From Prochlorococcus sp. AG-436-C05 (GTDB lineage: Bacteria > Cyanobacteriota > Cyanobacteriia > PCC-6307 > Cyanobiaceae), in the NCBI GenBank assembly GCA_003209795.1, contig QCPB01000001.1:62001-126000 (forward strand): 64,000 nt of DNA. The letters run 5' to 3'. Shown one piece after another: positions 1 through 9,470 of the stretch. The position numbers and the translations under genes are program-made. Below the pieces are notes generated by a model that was given only the letters and a program-made list of their open reading frames with translations, was not told the DNA's origin and searched no databases. Each line of letters begins with the position of its first letter. The stretch's first letter is position 1.

Positions 1-719
1 CCTTTTATTAATTCAATAAGATCCCCATCTATATCAGATAAATATCTACTAGCTTCCTTTAAATATGATCCAGATAAATCGATACCTTTAATTTTTTCCT
101 CTGGGAAAGCATATCTTAATTGTTTAAGTGTTCTTCCTGAACCAGTAGCAACATCAACAATTTTTATTGAACTTTTTTTTCTATCACTAAAATTGATTAA
201 ACCTTCTTTAAGTGGCTTTATAATTCTTCTTCTCATTGCATCTGCACTTCCATTGAAAAGTATATCCACTTGTAAATCATATATACTGGCAGAAAAATCG
301 GATAAATAGCCATCCGTTTGATGGTGGAAGTTTCTTAAGTAATATTTTGGATAATTATCTTTGTCAATAGATTTAGGTAGATCATCATATTGCTCCTTTC
401 TACGTCTATTCCATATATTTGGCATATCAAACCAAATTTTTGGATACTGGGTTAAATATCTAAGCCAAGGTTCATCGAATAATAATTTCATAGGATATAT
501 ATTTTTTTCTGCATCAGTCCAATCTTCATCCCTCAAAGTATCCATAGAATTTTGAATTTTTATTAATAGATTTTTATCTAAATTAAATTCTGAAAGTTCG
601 CTATCAGGAAGGATAAAGTTCATTATTCTGGAACTAATTTCTTTATGGGCAAGGCCAGCTATGCTTTTACCTTGCTGTAAAGTCTTATATGCAATTTTTG
701 AAAGATTTTCTCTTGCCAT
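1..719 (-). CDS. SAM-dependent methyltransferase, C-terminal part runs off the window
   Basis: Open reverse frame from ATG at 719 (MARENLSKIAYKTLQQGKSIAGLAHKEISSRIMNF...) to window edge; motif VDVATGSGRTLKQL (SAM-binding, reverse strand near 120-160). Confidence 0.75.
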   Translation of the reverse strand, partial: MARENLSKIAYKTLQQGKSIAGLAHKEISSRIMNFILPDSELSEFNLDKNLLIKIQNSMDTLRDEDWTDAEKNIYPMKLLFDEPWLRYLTQYPKIWFDMPNIWNRRRKEQYDDLPKSIDKDNYPKYYLRNFHHQTDGYLSDFSASIYDLQVDILFNGSADAMRRRIIKPLKEGLINFSDRKKSSIKIVDVATGSGRTLKQLRYAFPEEKIKGIDLSGSYLKEASRYLSDIDGDLIELIK

Positions 720-822
720 TTTTAAATTTATATATGTATATTCCAACAAATAAAAAATCAATTTGAGATTAATTTGTGATATTTCTCAAATTGATTAATT
801 TAAATTTTTTTTTAGTATTTAA

Positions 823-2244
823 TTATGCGTCATAATACATAAAGAATTCATGAGGATGAGGCCTTTGTCTTAATTGCTGAACTTCTTCATATTTAATATC
901 GATAAAATTATCTATAAAGTCTTCAGTAAATACTCCACCGGCCAATAAATAATCTTTATCTGCTTTAAGTGCATTAAGTGAATCGTTTAGTGATGATGGA
1001 ACTGTATCAATTTTTGCAAGTTGTTCTGCTGGTAATTCAAATAAGTCCACATCAACACCATCTCCTGGATCAATTTGATTTTTGATTCCATCAATACCCG
1101 CTAACATCATTACGGAGAAAGCTAAATATGGATTAGCAAGAGCATCTCCTGATCTAAACTCTAATCTTTTGGCTTTTGGACTTGGTCCTGTTAAGGGTAT
1201 TCTTACAGCGGCAGACCTATTACCCTCTGAGTACACTAAATTAACTGGCGCCTCAAATCCTGGTACTAATCTTTTATAACTATTTGTCGTTGGATTAGTA
1301 AATGCTAGGAATGAAGGAGCATGCTTAAGTATCCCTCCGATATACCACCTTGCAGTTTGAGATAAGTTTGCATAAGCACCTTCTCCAAAAAACAGCGGTT
1401 GACCACTTTTCCATAAACTTTGGTGGACATGCATTCCTGTACCATTATCGTTAAAAACCGGTTTGGGCATAAAGGTTGCAGTCTTACCATATTTCTTTGC
1501 TACGTTTCTTACTACATATTTATATGTCATAACATTATCAGCTGAATTTATTAAAGAATCAAATTTCATTCCAAGTTCGTGTTGACCTGCTCCTGCAACT
1601 TCATGATGATGTTTTTCTGTTGGTATTCCTAATTCACCCATAAGAAGAAGCATTTCTGATCTGATATCTTGTGCAGTATCATTTGGTGAAACTGGAAAAT
1701 AACCTTCTTTGTATTGAATTTTGTATCCTAAATTTCCTCCCTCTTCTATCCTCCCAGTGTTCCATGGAGCTTCAATAGTATCTACGCTATAAAAACAAGA
1801 TCCCTCTTTTGAGTCATATCTGACATCATCAAATAAGAAGAATTCTGGTTCTGGTCCAAAGAATGCTGTATCTGCTATACCAGTAGACTCTAAGTATTTT
1901 AAAGCCTTTTGTGCAAGCGATCTTGGACATCTATCATAAGGTTCTCCACTTCTTGGCTCTTGAATAGAGCAAATCATACTTAAGGTTTTGTGTTTATAAA
2001 AGGGATCAATCCAAGCTGTACTTGCATCTGGCACCATTGACATGTCAGAAGCATTAATAGCCTTCCACCCTCTTATTGAAGATCCATCAAATGCAAGTCC
2101 CTCTGTAAATGAATCCTCATCTATCATGTCTGAGGTTAATGTTAAATGTTGCCATTTTCCATGAATGTCTGTGAATTTCAAATCGATGAGTTCAATTCCT
2201 TCATCTTTAATTTGACTTAGAACATCTTGGGAAGATTTTACCAT
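823..2244 (-). CDS. glnA: Type I glutamine synthetase
   Basis: 473-aa ORF with GS signatures ([52 protein letters not shown]). Confidence 0.98.
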   Translation of the reverse strand: MVKSSQDVLSQIKDEGIELIDLKFTDIHGKWQHLTLTSDMIDEDSFTEGLAFDGSSIRGWKAINASDMSMVPDASTAWIDPFYKHKTLSMICSIQEPRSGEPYDRCPRSLAQKALKYLESTGIADTAFFGPEPEFFLFDDVRYDSKEGSCFYSVDTIEAPWNTGRIEEGGNLGYKIQYKEGYFPVSPNDTAQDIRSEMLLLMGELGIPTEKHHHEVAGAGQHELGMKFDSLINSADNVMTYKYVVRNVAKKYGKTATFMPKPVFNDNGTGMHVHQSLWKSGQPLFFGEGAYANLSQTARWYIGGILKHAPSFLAFTNPTTNSYKRLVPGFEAPVNLVYSEGNRSAAVRIPLTGPSPKAKRLEFRSGDALANPYLAFSVMMLAGIDGIKNQIDPGDGVDVDLFELPAEQLAKIDTVPSSLNDSLNALKADKDYLLAGGVFTEDFIDNFIDIKYEEVQQLRQRPHPHEFFMYYDA

Positions 2245-2266
2245 TGCTTTTAAAATACCTTCTATG

Positions 2267-2308
2267 AAATTAATTAGTTAATGTTTCTTATTATGTATCA
2301 TTGATAAC
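2267..2308 (-). promoter_or_regulatory. Candidate NtcA-type promoter of glnA: GTTATCAATGATAC (2308-2295) plus -10-like TAATTT (2272-2267)
   Basis: GT-N10-AC palindrome-like site, 22-nt spacer to a TAN3T -10 box, short leader to the glnA ATG at 2244. Confidence 0.5.
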
Positions 2309-2459
2309 TTTTTTCAACACTTGAGCTCTTCTTTTAGTATTTCAAGTTATATGTTTAGAATTTATTTAGTTAATTATTTAAATTGAATTAATTTCGTTAA
2401 AGAAATATCGATTATGTGACTATATTAGTCTAAGTTTAAAAGTAATACTTTAAAAGGCT

Positions 2460-3644
2460 TTGACAGAAGCAAAACTAATTTCGAGTTTAAATGAGGAGAA
2501 TTTATCTTATCTCTCTAAAACTTATGTTCCTTCAAGACTTTTACTAGGCCCTGGACCATCTAATGCGCATCCTGATGTTTTAAAAGCATTATCTCTTAAT
2601 CCTATTGGACATTTAGATGAGGCATACATAAATTTAATGTCAGAGGTTCAAAAACTTCTTAGATATACATGGCAGTGTAATAATCGTCTTACACTGCCAA
2701 TGAGTGGAACTGGAAGTGCAGCAATGGAAGCTTCTATTGCTAACTTTATAGAACAGGGTGAAAGGATATTAGTAGCGAAAAATGGATATTTTGGAGAACG
2801 ATTGGTTGATATGGCAACAAGATATAAAGCCGAAGTATCTGTTATCGAAAAAAATTGGGGAGAATCTTTTTCTTATGAAGAAATTAAAAATGCAATAGAA
2901 ACCAACAAACCTTCTATTTTTGCAATAGTACATGCAGAAACATCAACAGGCGTATTACAACCTTTACATGGAATAGGTGAGTTATGTAAAAAAAATAATT
3001 GTTTATTTTTAGTGGATGCTGTTACATCATTAGGTGCTATAGAACTTTTAATCGATGATTGGGGAATTGATATTGCATACAGTTGTTCTCAAAAAGGCTT
3101 AAGTTGTCCTCCTGGATTAAGTCCTCTCACCATAAACAAAAGAGCCGAGGATAAACTTAGTTCAAGAAAATCTAAAGTTCCAAATTGGTATTTAGATTTA
3201 ACTCTTTTAAATAAATATTGGGGTTCTGATCGCGTATACCATCATACAGCTCCAGTAAATATGAATTTTGCAATAAGGGAAGGTTTAAGAATAATAGCTA
3301 GTGAAGGTTTATATAATATATGGGAAAGGCATAAAACTAATGCGAATAAATTATGGAGTGGTCTTGAGAACTTAGGTTTCGAATTACACGTATCTAAGGA
3401 TTATCGACTTCCTACCCTTACTACAGTTAAGATTCCAAATTCAATTGATGGAGATTCATTTAGAAATCACCTTCTAAAAAACTTTGGAATTGAAATAGGA
3501 AATGGATTAGGAGAATTGTCAGGTAAAGTATGGAGAATAGGATTAATGGGATTTAATTCTAGTGAAGAGAATGTTGAAAGATTATTAAATCTTTTTGATA
3601 CAGAAATGAAAAAGTTTTCTATTTTTGACTCCTCAACTTTTTAA
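2460..3644 (+). CDS. Class V aminotransferase, serine/alanine-glyoxylate aminotransferase family (TTG start)
   Basis: LLGPGPSNAHPDVL..., PLP lysine region SCSQKGLSCPPGLSP. Confidence 0.9.
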   Translation: MTEAKLISSLNEENLSYLSKTYVPSRLLLGPGPSNAHPDVLKALSLNPIGHLDEAYINLMSEVQKLLRYTWQCNNRLTLPMSGTGSAAMEASIANFIEQGERILVAKNGYFGERLVDMATRYKAEVSVIEKNWGESFSYEEIKNAIETNKPSIFAIVHAETSTGVLQPLHGIGELCKKNNCLFLVDAVTSLGAIELLIDDWGIDIAYSCSQKGLSCPPGLSPLTINKRAEDKLSSRKSKVPNWYLDLTLLNKYWGSDRVYHHTAPVNMNFAIREGLRIIASEGLYNIWERHKTNANKLWSGLENLGFELHVSKDYRLPTLTTVKIPNSIDGDSFRNHLLKNFGIEIGNGLGELSGKVWRIGLMGFNSSEENVERLLNLFDTEMKKFSIFDSSTF

Positions 3645-4086
3645 ACCATAGCTGTAAACTTTCTTTGCATTCTTCTTCCAAAATGCCTCCTATAACTTCC
3701 ATCTTATGATGAGAGCTTTTATGCTTAGATAAATCAATTGAACCTCCTAAGCCGCCTCTTTTAGTATCACAAGCTCCATATATAACTCTTCCCATTCTGG
3801 CCTGTATTAATACTGAAGCACACATTGTACATGGTTCCAAATTAGTTATCATTTGACATTCATTAAATCTCCAATCATTTTTTAGTAAAGAAGCCTGTTT
3901 AAGTGCAATTATCTCTGCATGACCTAAAGGATCATTATTAGAATTCCTATTATTAGAACCTCTACCTATACACCTTCCCTTCTCATTAATTACTACAGCG
4001 CTTATAGGTAACTCTATGTTTCCAACTTCTTTAGATCTTCGTAATATAAATTTCATCCATTGAATATATTCTGAATGTGTATTCAA
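3619..4086 (-). CDS. tadA: tRNA-specific adenosine-34 deaminase
   Basis: Deaminase motifs HAEIIAL and LEPCTMCASVLIQARMGRVIYG. Confidence 0.93.
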   Translation of the reverse strand: MNTHSEYIQWMKFILRRSKEVGNIELPISAVVINEKGRCIGRGSNNRNSNNDPLGHAEIIALKQASLLKNDWRFNECQMITNLEPCTMCASVLIQARMGRVIYGACDTKRGGLGGSIDLSKHKSSHHKMEVIGGILEEECKESLQLWFKKLRSQK

Positions 4087-4164
4087 CTTATTTGTACAAA
4101 ATTTCTATTTCTATTTTAAAAAAAATAATTCATTTAACAAGATTATCAATAAACTAACTAATAG

Positions 4165-5565
4165 ATGTTTCTTCGAATGACTAACGATCTAATTAATAAA
4201 AAAGATATATACTTCCCAAATTATTCAGGGTCTAATGAAAATCTTAATTCTCTATTAAATAAAACATCTCAAATTATTTGTAGTTGGTTTTCAAATTCAG
4301 AAAAATATGGACCTTTTCCTATTGACGAGGAATTTAAATACCACATGCCAACTGAAAATGGTAATTCTCCAGAAGATTTGTTCTCTGAGATAGAAACTCT
4401 AATGTTGAATTCCTTTAATCCTTTACATCCAGGATCTCTTGCCCACCTTGATCCTCCACCCTTAATTTTCTCAATATTGGGAGATTTAATTGCAGCTGCG
4501 TTAAATAATAATTTGCTAGCTTATGAATTATCTCCTAGTATTTCTGATCTTGAAGAGTCATTATTTAGATGGTTATCAAAAAAAATTGGTTTTGGTGATT
4601 ATTCAGGTGGTATAGCTGCAAGTGGAGGGACATTAAGTAATTTAAATGCTCTTATTGCTGCTAGAGACAATGCTGGACTAAGTTCAGATCCCAATGCAGC
4701 ATTCCTAATAAGTGACGAAGCACATTCTTCATTTATAAAGTGTGCGAAAATTATGGGTCTTCATGAAAATAACCTTATCAAGGTAAAAACTGATAATAAA
4801 GGTTCTATGGATTTAAAATATCTTAAAAAAACAATAAAAAAATGTTCAAAATTAAATAAAAAAATTTTTTCAATAGTTGCTACTCTTGGTACCACAATAA
4901 GAGGGGCATTAGATCCAATAGAAGGTATTGGGGAAATCTGCAAAAATAATAATATATGGCTACACATCGATGGATCTATAGGAGGTATTTTTTCAATAAC
5001 TAACATACCCATAAATGGTTTAAAAAATATTAACTGTGCTAACTCGATTACAATAAATCCTCAAAAAATACTTGGTATAACAAAAACATCTTCTATATTA
5101 TTGGTTTCTAATATGGAATATTTAAAAAATACTTTTTCAACAGGATTACCATATATTTCTTCAAAAAGTAATTTCCTAGATAGGGGAGAACTAGGTTTAC
5201 AAGGATCTAGACCTGCTGAAGTTATTAAATTATGGCTAGGATTAAGATTTTTAGGTATTAAAGGAATAGAGGATATCTTAAAATCATCAATTGATAAAAA
5301 AATTTATTTAGAGAAAAATCTAAATAGTAAAAAATATGAAATATATTCTGGACCTTTACATATAATATCATTCCTTCCAAAAGGAATGAATATAAAAGAT
5401 TCGAATTCTTGGACGCAGATCAACAGAATTAAACTCCTAAAAAATAATTTCATGCTTTCTAGACCAGAATTTAAAGGAAAATATTTTTTAAGAGCTGTTA
5501 TGGGCAACTATAATACAAGCGAATCTCATATCGGAGATCTAGTAAAAATATTAAATTCTATATAA
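4165..5565 (+). CDS. Pyridoxal-dependent (group II) decarboxylase family protein
   Basis: 466-aa ORF; HPGSLAHLDPPP, GGIAASGGTLSNLNALIAAR, HIDGSIGG, NPQKILG. Confidence 0.88.
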   Translation: MFLRMTNDLINKKDIYFPNYSGSNENLNSLLNKTSQIICSWFSNSEKYGPFPIDEEFKYHMPTENGNSPEDLFSEIETLMLNSFNPLHPGSLAHLDPPPLIFSILGDLIAAALNNNLLAYELSPSISDLEESLFRWLSKKIGFGDYSGGIAASGGTLSNLNALIAARDNAGLSSDPNAAFLISDEAHSSFIKCAKIMGLHENNLIKVKTDNKGSMDLKYLKKTIKKCSKLNKKIFSIVATLGTTIRGALDPIEGIGEICKNNNIWLHIDGSIGGIFSITNIPINGLKNINCANSITINPQKILGITKTSSILLVSNMEYLKNTFSTGLPYISSKSNFLDRGELGLQGSRPAEVIKLWLGLRFLGIKGIEDILKSSIDKKIYLEKNLNSKKYEIYSGPLHIISFLPKGMNIKDSNSWTQINRIKLLKNNFMLSRPEFKGKYFLRAVMGNYNTSESHIGDLVKILNSI

Positions 5566-5702
5566 TGGATATTAAGAGGCAAAAATTTATTGCAATATTA
5601 ACTGGATTCATTTCAATTAGTATATGTATAGTTTACTTACTTTTGATAACAGTTTTTGATTTCAGAGATTATATAAATGATCATCTATCTAATATCACTT
5701 AA
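5565..5702 (+). CDS. 45-aa small single-TM protein
   Basis: ATG overlaps the stop of the preceding gene (TAATG); MDIKRQKFIAILTGFISISICIVYLLLITVFDFRDYINDHLSNIT*. Confidence 0.6.
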   Translation: MDIKRQKFIAILTGFISISICIVYLLLITVFDFRDYINDHLSNIT

Positions 5703-7194
5703 TAGATGGAGGCAATTTATTACGAGATTGATAATACTTATTTATATCTAGCTTTAAAATAGCCTCTTTTATAAAACTATTTAGAAGCACTTCTCTTTTA
5801 TTTATTTTATAAATATTATCAACTACTTCTTGTATTCCATCGTCACCCCAATGTTGTCCATTTTTAAAATATTCAATTAAAGTAAGTCCTACTATTTTAA
5901 TTAACCAACCTGCAGTAATAGATTGTATAGATTTTGATATAAATATAGTTGTAAAATTTGATGATAGGGCAGATGAAATAATTGATATACCTCCTTTTAT
6001 GATTCCCAGTCTTACTAATGCTGTGAGGATTTCTTTAGATAAATTCACTGCATCTTTCTTCGTTATATTTAAATCATAAATTTTCGATATTTCAATTATC
6101 ATTTGAACGTTTACTGTAGTTGTAGTCAAAAAATCTACACCAGGTAGAGGATTAACAAGTACAGCTCCACCTGTTATCCATATATATTTATTTATTACTT
6201 TAGTTGCTGTTAAATGGCGTTGTTCTGATATGAATTTTTTACTTTTAATTCCTAATTTATTTGATCGGAAAAGAATGTTATCAGCCATCAATTCTTCGCC
6301 ATTATTATCCAATGTCGTAATTATCTCAATGAATAAATTGCTAACATCTTGGGACTTGTAAAAAATATCTGAATCTTTGATTTTAGGTGATTGAGGAAAA
6401 GCGATTGTTTTAACCACTGCAATATTATTTTGTATAGAGGAGGTAATTTTCATTATGTTTTCTTGAATTATGTGGTTATCATCTTTAGATCTTAAGTCAC
6501 ATTTATTTAATACAATAATTATCTTTTTTCCTATTTTTAAAAATTTTTTTATTAGATAATCTTCGTATTTATTAATGTCTTGATCTAATACAAATAAAAT
6601 TAGATCAGAGTTTGAGGCCTGTAAAATCGTTAATTTTTCCCTCTCTTCACCTTTAGTAGAGGGTTCAAATAATCCTGGGGTATCAATAATGTTAATATTC
6701 CTTTTTAAAATAGGTATTCTAATCTTATAACTCTTTATTTCCTTGGTTGTGCCAATAGTTGGTGATGTCTTGCCGATAATATTATTTAACAATGCTCTTG
6801 CTATTGATGTTTTACCTGATGAACCAGCACCAAAAAGAGTCACATTATAGTCTCCTGTTTTTAATTGAGACTCTAACTTATTTTTTTCATAATTAATTAA
6901 ATCAAATTTTACTTTATCATTAATCTTTTTATTAATTTCTTCAATACTATTGAGACTAATTTTTGCTGCTCCAAATTTATTTTTAAATGAAAGTCTTTTC
7001 TTTTTATTTCTATAAATAACTTTATAAAGTATTTTCTTAAACTTTCTTTTATCTATATAGTAAGTAGTGAAACATAATATCAGTAGTAGTAATAATGAAT
7101 ATATATTTATTAGTCTATTTAAAATTAAAAATAAAATATATATAAATATTATTACTAGAAAATATTTAAGATATTTCAATTTAATGTTAATCAT
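5695..7194 (-). CDS. Membrane-associated GTPase (Era/YcjX-like G domain, DUF697-like C-terminal domain)
   Basis: G-motifs GAGSSGKTS, IIDTPGLFEP, LNKCDLRS; hydrophobic N-terminus. Confidence 0.85.
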   Translation of the reverse strand: MINIKLKYLKYFLVIIFIYILFLILNRLINIYSLLLLLILCFTTYYIDKRKFKKILYKVIYRNKKKRLSFKNKFGAAKISLNSIEEINKKINDKVKFDLINYEKNKLESQLKTGDYNVTLFGAGSSGKTSIARALLNNIIGKTSPTIGTTKEIKSYKIRIPILKRNINIIDTPGLFEPSTKGEEREKLTILQASNSDLILFVLDQDINKYEDYLIKKFLKIGKKIIIVLNKCDLRSKDDNHIIQENIMKITSSIQNNIAVVKTIAFPQSPKIKDSDIFYKSQDVSNLFIEIITTLDNNGEELMADNILFRSNKLGIKSKKFISEQRHLTATKVINKYIWITGGAVLVNPLPGVDFLTTTTVNVQMIIEISKIYDLNITKKDAVNLSKEILTALVRLGIIKGGISIISSALSSNFTTIFISKSIQSITAGWLIKIVGLTLIEYFKNGQHWGDDGIQEVVDNIYKINKREVLLNSFIKEAILKLDINKYYQSRNKLPPSIK

Positions 7195-7654
7195 GTTTTT
7201 GTCCTAATTTAAAAAGATTATATAAAATCAAAACGAAACCAATATTAATTGAAACGTCGGCAATATTAAATACAGCAAAATTAATAAAGTTTAAATTTAT
7301 AAAATCTACAACATAACCTTTATATATTCTATCGAGTCCGTTCCCCATTGTTCCTCCAAGAATAAAACTATAACTAAAGAGATCTATAGTTTTATTAATA
7401 TTATTTTTAAATATAAAATATATAAGTACTAAAGAAAAAAAAATACTTATTGTAGATAAAAAGATTCTACTTCCGTTAAATATATTAAAAGCTGCTCCAT
7501 AATTCTCTAAGTAGTCTATGGTAAATAATATTAGGTCCTTGTTTATTATAGATTTATAATTTATGCTTATTATATATTTACTGAACTGATCTATAAAACA
7601 AATTAATAAACTTAAGAAGATAAAATATAATCTAAGTGGTTTAATGTTAATCAT
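7187..7654 (-). CDS. lspA: Lipoprotein signal peptidase (signal peptidase II)
   Basis: IDQFSKYII, NYGAAFNIF, GNGLDRIYKGYVVDFI, FNIADVSIN. Confidence 0.93.
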   Translation of the reverse strand: MINIKPLRLYFIFLSLLICFIDQFSKYIISINYKSIINKDLILFTIDYLENYGAAFNIFNGSRIFLSTISIFFSLVLIYFIFKNNINKTIDLFSYSFILGGTMGNGLDRIYKGYVVDFINLNFINFAVFNIADVSINIGFVLILYNLFKLGQKHD

Positions 7655-8223
7655 TTTTTCTTATATTTAATATAATTAACTGGTTTTATTATTAAGGATA
7701 AAGGTATTAGCATCAACAAATGAAATCCTATCTTGCCTAAAGAATAACTTGATAAATTATATATAAATGAACTCAACTTATTGTAATAAAACATTTGTAT
7801 AAAACTATAAATAATTCCACTAATATGCATTGCTGTTATAGCTAAAATTCCAGATTTTATAAAGTCAAAAGTCTGAATTTTATTTTTTATATTTAACTTA
7901 CCAATTATTTTTATTAATGGGTAGATTCCTATTAAATATCCAAAATTTGGAGTCAGTAAATAGCCTAGAGAACCACCTTGATGAAATATTGGAATTAAAA
8001 ATAAACCTAAATAAAGATAAATACTAAATGCTATATAAACTACTTTTCTATTAAAAATAAGCGTAGTCATAATAATTGTTGGTATTTGCCATGTAATTGG
8101 TATTTCTAAACCATTGTTCAAATTATTTGAATCATGAATGGGAACAATAACTGGAATCATGGTAGAAATAAATATGGCCTGAAGGCTAATTAATATCTCA
8201 ATAACTTTTATATAATTGAGCAT
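7651..8223 (-). CDS. bioY: Biotin transporter BioY family
   Basis: 190-aa hydrophobic protein; PITWQIPTI, GLFLIPIFHQGGSLGYLLTPNFGYLIG. Confidence 0.85.
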   Translation of the reverse strand: MLNYIKVIEILISLQAIFISTMIPVIVPIHDSNNLNNGLEIPITWQIPTIIMTTLIFNRKVVYIAFSIYLYLGLFLIPIFHQGGSLGYLLTPNFGYLIGIYPLIKIIGKLNIKNKIQTFDFIKSGILAITAMHISGIIYSFIQMFYYNKLSSFIYNLSSYSLGKIGFHLLMLIPLSLIIKPVNYIKYKKK

Positions 8224-8237
8224 GATTAAAATTATAT

Positions 8238-9470
8238 TTATAAACTTCTTAATGCAACTATTGGATCTAATCTTGATGCCCTTTTAGCTGGTAAAACACC
8301 AAAAATTAATCCAATTGAACCTGAAATAAACATTGTTGATAATGTTGTTGTAATTCCTACAGAAGCTGGAAGAGGTGTAATTACACCTAAAAGAAAAACA
8401 CCAGATAATCCAGTTGTTGTTCCTATTAAACCTCCAATTGAAGATAAAATTAAAGCCTCAAATAAAAATTGTATTAATATATCTGATTGCTTAGCTCCAA
8501 TAGCTTTCCTTAACCCTATTTCTTCTGTTCTCTCACTTACTGAAACAAGCATAATATTCATAATTCCTATACCTCCAACAAATAGAGAAACTGCTCCAAT
8601 ACCAGCCAACAAAAATGTTAGGCCACTGGTAATATTAGTTACAATGCTTAGAGCATCTTTTTGTGATCTAACTGCAAAATCATCATCTCTAATAATTTTA
8701 TGCCTTTGTCGAAGTAAATTAGTAATTTGAAATTTGGCCGCACTAGTTTTATTTTTATTTATTGCTTCAACACTTATAAAACTTAAACTAACTCCGTAAG
8801 TGGGATCTTTACCTGTAATTCTATTAACCATTGTAGATAAGGGAATATATGCATTTTTATCTTGATTATTTCCAAAAACCGCTCCTTTTGGTTTGAGTAT
8901 TCCAATTATTTCATATGTATTATCTTTTATTCTAATACTCTCTCCAATTGAAGAAGATCTGGTACTGAAGAATTCATCTTGTAAATCAGGTCCAATTACA
9001 ACATAACTTCTTGCACTCTTAACATCGGCTTCAGATATAAATCTTCCCTTATCTATTTCAAAACTCCTAACATCAAGAAACTCAGGAGTAACACCTGCTA
9101 TTGATATATTTAAACTCTTTGAATTTGATTGTACTATTTCATTGGTTGAAATTTGTGGTGCTACTTTTTCAACAGTTGGGACTTGGTTTCTTATTGCAAT
9201 TGCGTCATCTAAAACAAGATTTTTTGGAAATGATATACCACGCCTCCTTGTATCATTGTTACCTGGAACGATAAATAGAACATTGGCCCCTAAGTTACTT
9301 AATTGGTTTTTGGCTAATGTTTGAGCACCTCTACCTAGACCTACAAGTGTTATTACAGATGCATTGCCTATTATTATTCCAAGCATTGTAAGCGAACTTC
9401 TTAATTTATTTGAAACCAGTGTCTTATAAGCCATATTAAAGGCTTCATTTATAGATATATTCCTAGACAT
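8238..9470 (-). CDS. MacB/FtsX-like ABC transporter permease
   Basis: MacB-type N-terminus (AYKTLVSNKLRSSLTMLGIIIGNASVI) and C-terminal SERTEEIGLRKAIGAK; likely start MSRNISINEAF at 9470 rather than 9506. Confidence 0.88.
   Translation of the reverse strand: MSRNISINEAFNMAYKTLVSNKLRSSLTMLGIIIGNASVITLVGLGRGAQTLAKNQLSNLGANVLFIVPGNNDTRRRGISFPKNLVLDDAIAIRNQVPTVEKVAPQISTNEIVQSNSKSLNISIAGVTPEFLDVRSFEIDKGRFISEADVKSARSYVVIGPDLQDEFFSTRSSSIGESIRIKDNTYEIIGILKPKGAVFGNNQDKNAYIPLSTMVNRITGKDPTYGVSLSFISVEAINKNKTSAAKFQITNLLRQRHKIIRDDDFAVRSQKDALSIVTNITSGLTFLLAGIGAVSLFVGGIGIMNIMLVSVSERTEEIGLRKAIGAKQSDILIQFLFEALILSSIGGLIGTTTGLSGVFLLGVITPLPASVGITTTLSTMFISGSIGLIFGVLPAKRASRLDPIVALRSL

Noticed and set aside
361-555. 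64-aa plus-strand ORF
   Set aside because: Antisense to the methyltransferase coding frame, no recognisable features
1082-1490. ORFs 1082-1279 (+) and 1305-1490 (-)
   Set aside because: Shadow frames inside glnA
4761-5507. Two minus-strand ORFs (83 and 67 aa)
   Set aside because: Antisense shadows of the PLP decarboxylase gene
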